In this document: positions 59,301-64,000 of the stretch, piece after piece
How positions within the stretch are numbered: position 1 is the stretch's first letter
Layout: each line of letters starts with the position of its first letter
Assembly: GCF_036373705.1 (NCBI RefSeq)
Contig: NC_089856.1
Coordinates: forward strand, 10,937,001-11,001,000
Length of the DNA: 64,000 nt
Reading direction: 5' to 3'
Source: Amia ocellicauda
Taxonomy: Eukaryota > Chordata > Actinopteri > Amiiformes > Amiidae
Program-made: the position numbers and the translations under genes
Notes under the pieces: model-generated
Told to the model about the DNA's origin: nothing
What the model saw: the letters and a program-made list of their open reading frames with translations, nothing else
Database searches by the model: none

Positions 59301-60776
59301 CTTTCTATTCACGCCACTGGTGCAGTTTGAGCCACTGCTGGAGTCTGTAACAAGAACCTCAGGGCAGAGGGCGAGGCAGTACTCGGATAACCTGGACTTC
59401 CATTTTAAAGCACATGCTATCCTCACTGGCGGACCAGAAATGAATCCCCTTCAGCATGCAAGTCACATATAATGTAATCTTTGTGTGTGGATTAATGCGC
59501 TCGGAACTTGAATTCTTGCTGCTACAGCTACATTCCTCAGTCCTGTTTCACAAGCAAGAGGCACGCATCACCTGAGCTGCGGGTTCTATTCACTTGATTG
59601 CAAATGTGAAAAATAATAATTAAAAAACTAAATTATATACAAAGATTCATTTAATGCCATAATGCATACAATGAAGGTGTAGCTCCATTTCAGTGTGAAG
59701 GCTTTTTATTTTTCTTCTGTGGGCTGGGTGTGGCTCTGGCATAGGTTTGCCTAGAGGTGAGCTAAATGTCCCACTAAATATCAGCGTTGCTTAGAGCCTG
59801 CATCCACATCCCATTCCCTTAACTTCTGTTTCTCAGTATTTCTAAGCTTTTTCAAGAAAATATTTCTCTGCAATCGAGGCTGTAACTGATTGTGGCATTT
59901 CACAGGGAGCAGTGGAATTTGTTTTGCACTTAATATAATGTTGTAATATTCCTGTGTCATCATCACACTTATGCCACACTGTCACTTTCCCCACTCCTAT
60001 TTAAGTTCAAGTCACTTTTACCTATTTTTCTATTGAAAAACAGCATCACACCTTTTTCCATAATAATGATCATTACAGTATTCTGAATCCCCCCCTACCC
60101 AGCCACCCACAAGCATCTCCTGTCTCTACCTCGCCATCAGGGAGCTGGAAGGGGGGGCACTCACCTTGTCGATGAAGGAGGCGAAGCGGTTGTTGAGAGT
60201 TTTGATCTGCTCCTTCTCCTGGGTGCGGACCACCTGGATGTTGGGGTCGATAACTAAGTCCGGGGGGTTCAGCAGTTTCAGATTGGCAGTCACGGAGGTG
60301 ATGAGAGGGACGCCGCCATCTCCGCCACCGAACATGCCATACCCTCCGCCTCCACCACCGCCACCGAACATGCCATATCCTCCGCCTCCGCTTCCACCAC
60401 CGAACATGCCATATCCTCCACCACCGCCACCGCCACCGCCACTGCCACTGCCAAATCCGATGCCCATTCCATAGCCGCTGCCACCACCGCCGCCACCTCC
60501 CAGGCCGATGCCGCCACCACCACCACTACCACCGGATCCAAAGCCTAAGCCACCACCTGATGAGTACACAGTGTAGCTTGACTTCCGAGTCACTGGCGCC
60601 GCAGCCAAGGACCTGCTGGTAAAGCTTCTATAACTGCCCCCGCTGCCGCCACCACTGCCACCACCGCCACCACCGCCACCACCTCCCATGCTGATGCGGC
60701 CGCTGCTGATACGGCCACTGCCCCCCCCACCCCCAGAGCTGGATCTGAAACTTATAGAGGAACGACTGCTGCTCAT
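53578..60776 (-). CDS. Type II keratin C, Gly-loop epidermal type (nine exons, 632 aa)
   Basis: Coding exons, 5' to 3': 60165-60776, 57832-58040, 56049-56109, 55858-55953, 55362-55526, 54733-54858, 54390-54610, 54140-54192, 53578-53933. They total 1899 nt, in frame throughout. It is a close paralog of keratin B: the rod is almost identical, with [14 protein letters not shown] at the start and [12 protein letters not shown] at the end. The head is 8 residues longer (an extra [16 protein letters not shown] unit) and the tail exon is 39 nt longer, ending SVSTSRRY. As a type II keratin it needs a type I partner to form epithelial filaments. A Tc1-like element sits in intron 2 and a SINE in intron 1. 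Neither affects the splice sites seen. No disabling mutation is visible, so both paralogs may be expressed. Confidence 0.95.
53937..53965. repeat. (GA)n microsatellite forming the polypyrimidine tract of keratin C intron 8
   Basis: Coding-strand CT repeats of 29 nt end in CTAG at the tail-exon acceptor, 10 nt shorter than in keratin B. Confidence 0.9.
56266..56345. repeat. (GT)n(AT)n microsatellite in keratin C intron 2
   Basis: A GT run followed by about 50 bp of AT. A Tc1-like element lies inside the right part of this repeat, and AT sequence continues beyond it at 57592-57612. Confidence 0.93.
56371..57591 (-). mobile_element. DD36E Tc1-like transposon, copy 4, in intron 2 of keratin C
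   Basis: Both termini are present. The right one has one substitution (TTTATGTGAG for TTTAGGTGAG). TA follows at 57592-57593. At the left the dinucleotide is CA within a CACA run, so the target duplication has mutated there. The corresponding intron of keratin B has no insertion. Confidence 0.95.
56403..57443 (-). CDS. Tc1-like (DD36E) transposase, intact, 346 aa
   Basis: Full-length frame with the same layout as the copy at 28708: [21 protein letters not shown], catalytic Asp in AWSDESRF, second Asp in QQDNALCHK (Leu where copy 1 has Pro), and Glu in [10 protein letters not shown] with 36 residues between. It retains the MVVGARRAG start region, probably the ancestral form. The few replacements relative to copies 1 and 3 suggest recent spread. 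Activity is unproven, and the Pro-to-Leu change next to the catalytic Asp may matter. Confidence 0.94.
   Translation of the reverse strand: MGKKGDLSNFERGMVVGARRAGLSISQSAQLLGFSRTTISRVYKEWCEKGKTSSMRQSCGRKCLVDARGQRRMGRLIQADRRATLTEITTRYNRGMQQSICEATTRTTLRRMGYNSRRPHRVPLISTTNRKKRLQFAQAHQNWTVEDWKNVAWSDESRFLLRHSDGRVRIWRKQNENMDPSCLVTTVQAGGGGVMVWGMFSWHTLGPLVPTGHRLNATAYLSIVSDHVHPFMTTMYPSSDGYFQQDNALCHKGQIISNWFLEHDNEFTVLNWPPQSPDLNPIEHLWDVVERELRALDVHPTTLHQLQDAILSIWANISKECFQHLVESMPRRIKAVLKAKGGQTQY
58891..59183 (-). repeat. tRNA-headed SINE in intron 1 of keratin C
   Basis: On the minus strand the element starts with a box B-like GGTTCGAGTCCC, then a body with CATGTTCTCCCTGTG, TCCAAAGACACATGGG and GCGATGGACTGGTGTCCTG, and ends in an AAAGATAGATGG tail. 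This layout is common in fish genomes. Keratin B intron 1 lacks it. Confidence 0.78.
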
Positions 60777-60959
60777 TTTTGCTGCTGTTGCTGTTTTTCC
60801 TGTGCAAGGTTGAAGTCAAGCTGAGAACTGATAAATGATAATAGTAAAATAAGCCAAAGAGGTATCGCCTCGAACGAGAGAGCAGGCGAGGAGGGAACAA
60901 CAGCGATCACAAGAAGGAGAATCAACCCCTCTGAGCCGCTACCTGCCTTGGTCCCCACC

Positions 60960-60965
60960 TATATA
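60960..60965 (-). promoter_or_regulatory. TATA box of keratin C
   Basis: TATATA in the same GGTATATAGG context as in keratin B, about 185 bp upstream of the ATG. The GGGCGGG motif at 60978-60984 is also conserved. Confidence 0.7.
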
Positions 60966-60985
60966 CCCTTCAAGAGTGGGCGGGT

Positions 60986-62146
60986 CCACCTCCAGTTTGA
61001 GACACTACCTCCACCCCTCTCAGGTGCCTACCTCTCTTTTTATCTCTCCCCAATAGAAAACATGCATTAAAGGGAGTTTTCTCTCATGTTTCTCTGCTGG
61101 GAGTTCCCTGGACTGGTCAAACACTTAACTGGAATAATACAGGTTAAGCAACAATTAGAACCCTGCAAATGGGCTGTTTTTAAGACCAATAAACCTTTTT
61201 GTCAGATATGAACACAGTGAAGTGCTTAAGTCAAATCCTGATATTTGAGCTTTTTACTTGAATTAGATCTCAGTTATATTTTTATTGCAATTACTATGTG
61301 TTACTTCAGAACTATCCTGGACCATTTTAAAGCTCAAGTTCAAGACATTTCCAAAGAAACAGTTTTCGTGCAACCAAATCAAACAGGCTGGTGTGTGACT
61401 TTAGCACTTCACACAGTAGGCTAATGGGAGTGAATATTCTGTATCTGCAATAATGTGCTGTGACACTTCTATTGATGTAAACCTGTAGGTGGAGCCACCA
61501 TCTCCTTTTTGCCCTAAAACAGGGAAGAGTTTGCTTACTCCTATGCTGCACAAGCTCTCCAGTCACTCACATCTCAATAATAATAATCATTATAATAATA
61601 TTATCAATAATGATGATCTTGAAACAGTGGAGGAGCATTTACTATAGCAGCTTGGATCTGTGTGCTGCTTACCTGGAATCCTGTCAGGCTTGTTTGTGAT
61701 CTGTGTTGTGTTGCAAATCAATCTGGGCTTCATACTTCTCTCTGTGGAATTGTAGCTAATTTCTGTCTGTCATTTTATCCCTGAGTATATTCACAAGCCA
61801 TGTGTCTATACATACTTAAAGGAATCAATTATAAACTCTTCCAAGTTCCCATTCTTTCCCAGTGCCCCGCTAACTGATGTAACACACAGTAGGCTAAAGG
61901 GATTGAATATTCTGTAGCTGCAATAGCTATTTATTTAAAACTGTAGGGGGAGCCACCATTTCCTTATTGCCCCAAAACAGGGAAGAGTTTACTTAATCCT
62001 GTACTGCAGAATCCTTCCAGTCACTCATATCTCAATATAAATATTGATAATAATAATTTATTTTATATGTATTGCTCCCAGTGTGTTTGTTGCTGATCTC
62101 CTGCCACTATGAACACTAATTAAATCAAATCTTACATATCAGCTCA
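60986..62146. other. Upstream flank of keratin C with repeated blocks
   Basis: Collinear with 43985-46004 upstream of keratin B. It contains both copies of the CACACAGTAGGCTAA and AAACAGGGAAGAGTTT blocks (near 61410/61887 and 61517/61975). No gene is recognised. Confidence 0.6.
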
Positions 62147-64000
62147 CGTCGACCCACGTCGAGCAGTCGACTCCCACAAGACCTGTGATGCCAACTGGCG
62201 GGGAGAAGTAGACAGGCTTTATTGGGAGCTGGGAGAGTTTGCACTGCCTGACATTGCAATCTATATTGAAGGGCTGAGGGAGGAGGATTTGCAGCTGGAA
62301 CTTCTCATGAAAATGAAGCCAAAGGGAACATTTCTCCGCTGCTCATGCGGCAAAGCAAAACTGCCCTAAGATGATGGGCATAATCTTTGTGTGTGGTGCC
62401 TGGGCATTGAGCATGCACTTCAGGAACTCAGGGGAGAGGGGGGCTGCACTCACTTCAACAAGACCAACAAGCGTAGGAGAGCTGGTCACTCCCCATCTTC
62501 TTCCAGGGCTTCGACAAGCGGCCAGAGGAGATCAGCTGGAGGGTCTTCCGCTTGCTCCGCAGGAGGGCGACCCCCACCAATCCGTCAGCCCTCGCTACCA
62601 AAAAGAAGCATCTCTTCTGCTTCTTCACCTTCTAGCCCAAGGGGCTCCTGAGCTAGAGAGAGGTCAGCCACCCCCATTCCCCCTCCGCAGTGACGCTCCA
62701 TGGGGATACTTCCACCAACCAGGAAGGTGAGCAGGATTTCAGAGCCTCCCTTCTGACCCAAATGTCTACTATGAAGCAGATCTGTGGCACAATCTGGGCA
62801 GAAAGGGAACTGTCCAGAAGCCAGCGTGAGGCCCCGCCATCACCCTGCACCCTGCCCCCATCCGTCCTCCAGCAGGAAGAGGGGTTCTGCTGTATAGCCT
62901 CCAGGTCCGACATTTCGGAGCCCCCCCTTCACTGGGGAATCGGAGGAAGCTAGCTCACTGACGGCGCTATTTGCAGGGCCCAGTGCAGAGTTTAAGGTGC
63001 TGATGGGCAGGGCAACAGAGTCGGTGGATGTTCCCTGGAACCCAAATACAGAGGCACTCAGGAACCATCTCATGAGGGAGAAGCCTGTGAAGTCCACGGA
63101 GACACTCCCGTTTTTTCAGGAGTTCGTGGAGGCAGTTCAGTCCTCCTGGACGAAGCCAGCATCTGGACCCATGACATTACGTCAGGTGGAGCTGATGTGC
63201 GTCATGGAAGCGGCAGAACAGATGGGCCTGGGACCCTTCCCTCTCATCGGGGGTGTCTCACGCCTGGTCCAAGCCAACATGCTGCTGAGGAAAGAGGCAG
63301 GTCTTTGGCGGCAATGGTTGTGCCGAGGCAACATCTCTGGTTGACACAGGCCAAGCTGCAGGATGCCGACAAGTCTGTGTTACTTGACACTAGTATTACA
63401 CCGGAGCAGATGTTTGGGGAGACCGTAGACCTCAGCATTAAGCACATAGCGAAGGCCAAGGAAACGGCCTCAAAATATGCTGACCTGCACCAGTCATACC
63501 ATTGGCCCTACGCACCAGGGAAGGCAGTGGGTTAGGAGCAAAATCCCCCACAACAACAACAACAGCCACAGACCAACAGTGCCCAAGGCAGCTTCAGACG
63601 CAGGGGCCAGATGCAGCAAAGGGGAAAGAACAGGCTCTCTGGCTGGAGACCTAGGGGCAAAAGTGATCCCCGTAAGCTCCCTACGAAGCCGCAGGAGTGT
63701 CCCAGAAGGGATGCGGCCGCCATCGCCACCCCCACCACCCCCCGACAGACCGACTGGACTCAACCAATGGCAAGCCTGCACCCAGGACTCCTGGGTGTGA
63801 ACAACGATGACCCACGGATACGCCCTCCAATTCCACTCTGGCCCCCCACCCTTCTGGGGGTGCTGACCACTACTGTCGGATGCCCCGAAAGGTGGAGAGC
63901 TTTGTCGCAGGAAATCTCTGTGTTGAGAGAGAAATTAGCTAGTGGGTGCAGAGGACTCCTGACCAAGGTTCTACTTGGGATACATCCTAGTGCAAAAGAA
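62147..64000 (+). mobile_element. DIRS-type retrotransposon, copy 2, continues beyond the window
   Basis: Starts CGTCGACCCACG immediately after the shared flank. It includes an ORF1-like start (DGHNLCVWCLGIEHA near 62373, preceded by an in-frame TAA), a Ser/Arg-rich region, and the ORF1 centre that matches copy 1 almost base for base from about 63215. Runs off the right edge before the reverse transcriptase. Confidence 0.8.
62280..63540 (+). pseudogene. DIRS Gag-like ORF1 (copy 2), broken
   Basis: Fragments in three frames: a Cys-containing LRCSCGKAKLP and DGHNLCVWCLGIEHALQELR block, typical of DIRS ORF1 zinc-binding regions; an Arg/Ser/Pro-rich segment; and LWLTQAKLQDADKSVLLDTS with QMFGETVDLSIKH. 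A TAA lies between the first two cysteine blocks and frameshifts separate the rest. Confidence 0.72.

Larger units (their letters stand above)
52330..62146. repeat. Segmental duplication, unit 2 (contains keratin C)
   Basis: Collinear with unit 1. Differences are substitutions, short gaps, the Tc1-like element at 56371-57591, the SINE at 58891-59183, and the absence of the Tc1-like element found in unit 1. Confidence 0.92.

Overview
This is a vertebrate nuclear window, most likely from a ray-finned fish. The reasons are spliced intermediate-filament genes, several Tc1/mariner families with fish-type terminal repeats, a DIRS-type tyrosine-recombinase retrotransposon, an L2-type LINE, hAT-type elements and tRNA-headed SINEs. 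I cannot fix the species. There is no prokaryotic gene organisation.

The main content is three type II keratin genes in tandem, all on the minus strand. Each has nine coding exons with the canonical type II exon lengths (209, 61, 96, 165, 126 and 221 nt for exons 2 to 7). Keratin A (15874-21824, 429 aa) has a short Ser-rich head and a short tail. Keratin B (36821-43775, 611 aa) and keratin C (53578-60776, 632 aa) are near-identical paralogs with long Gly-loop heads and tails, like epidermal keratins. All splice junctions join in frame, and each gene has a TATA box upstream and AATAAA signals downstream. B and C come from a segmental tandem duplication: about 35.8-46.0 kb matches about 52.3-62.1 kb, and the related DIRS copies beyond both units also match. 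Type II keratins pair with type I keratins as obligate heterodimers, and no type I gene is visible here.

Layout: 1-13 kb is mostly non-coding. It holds a MITE (5.04-5.61 kb), an internally deleted Tc1 (6.56-7.55 kb) and a decayed coding-like exon (9.40-10.06 kb). At 13.06-13.72 kb there is a possible two-exon minus-strand gene of unknown function. Keratin A lies at 15.9-21.8 kb. The interval 22-35.8 kb holds a deleted Tc1 (23.8 kb), a hAT-type MITE (25.9 kb), a fragment resembling fish SWIM/YqaJ-type proteins (28.1 kb), a complete Tc1-like element with an open 344 aa transposase (28.56-29.77 kb), a second copy of the 9.4 kb coding-like exon in inverted orientation (30.9-31.4 kb), and two truncated Tc1 copies. 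Keratin B follows, with a Tc1-like copy in intron 1. A DIRS remnant (46.0-52.0 kb) is interrupted by an L2 LINE on the minus strand. Keratin C has a different Tc1-like insertion in intron 2 and a SINE in intron 1. A second DIRS copy runs from 62.15 kb off the end of the window.

The four Tc1-like copies with the CACTCACC terminus encode a transposase whose second D and E are separated by 36 residues (DD36E). Two copies are open over their full length, so this family probably moved recently. I see no clearly undescribed system. The most useful leads are the recent keratin duplication with its lineage-specific insertions, the microsatellite that serves as polypyrimidine tract for the keratin tail exon, and the unidentified paired coding-like exons.
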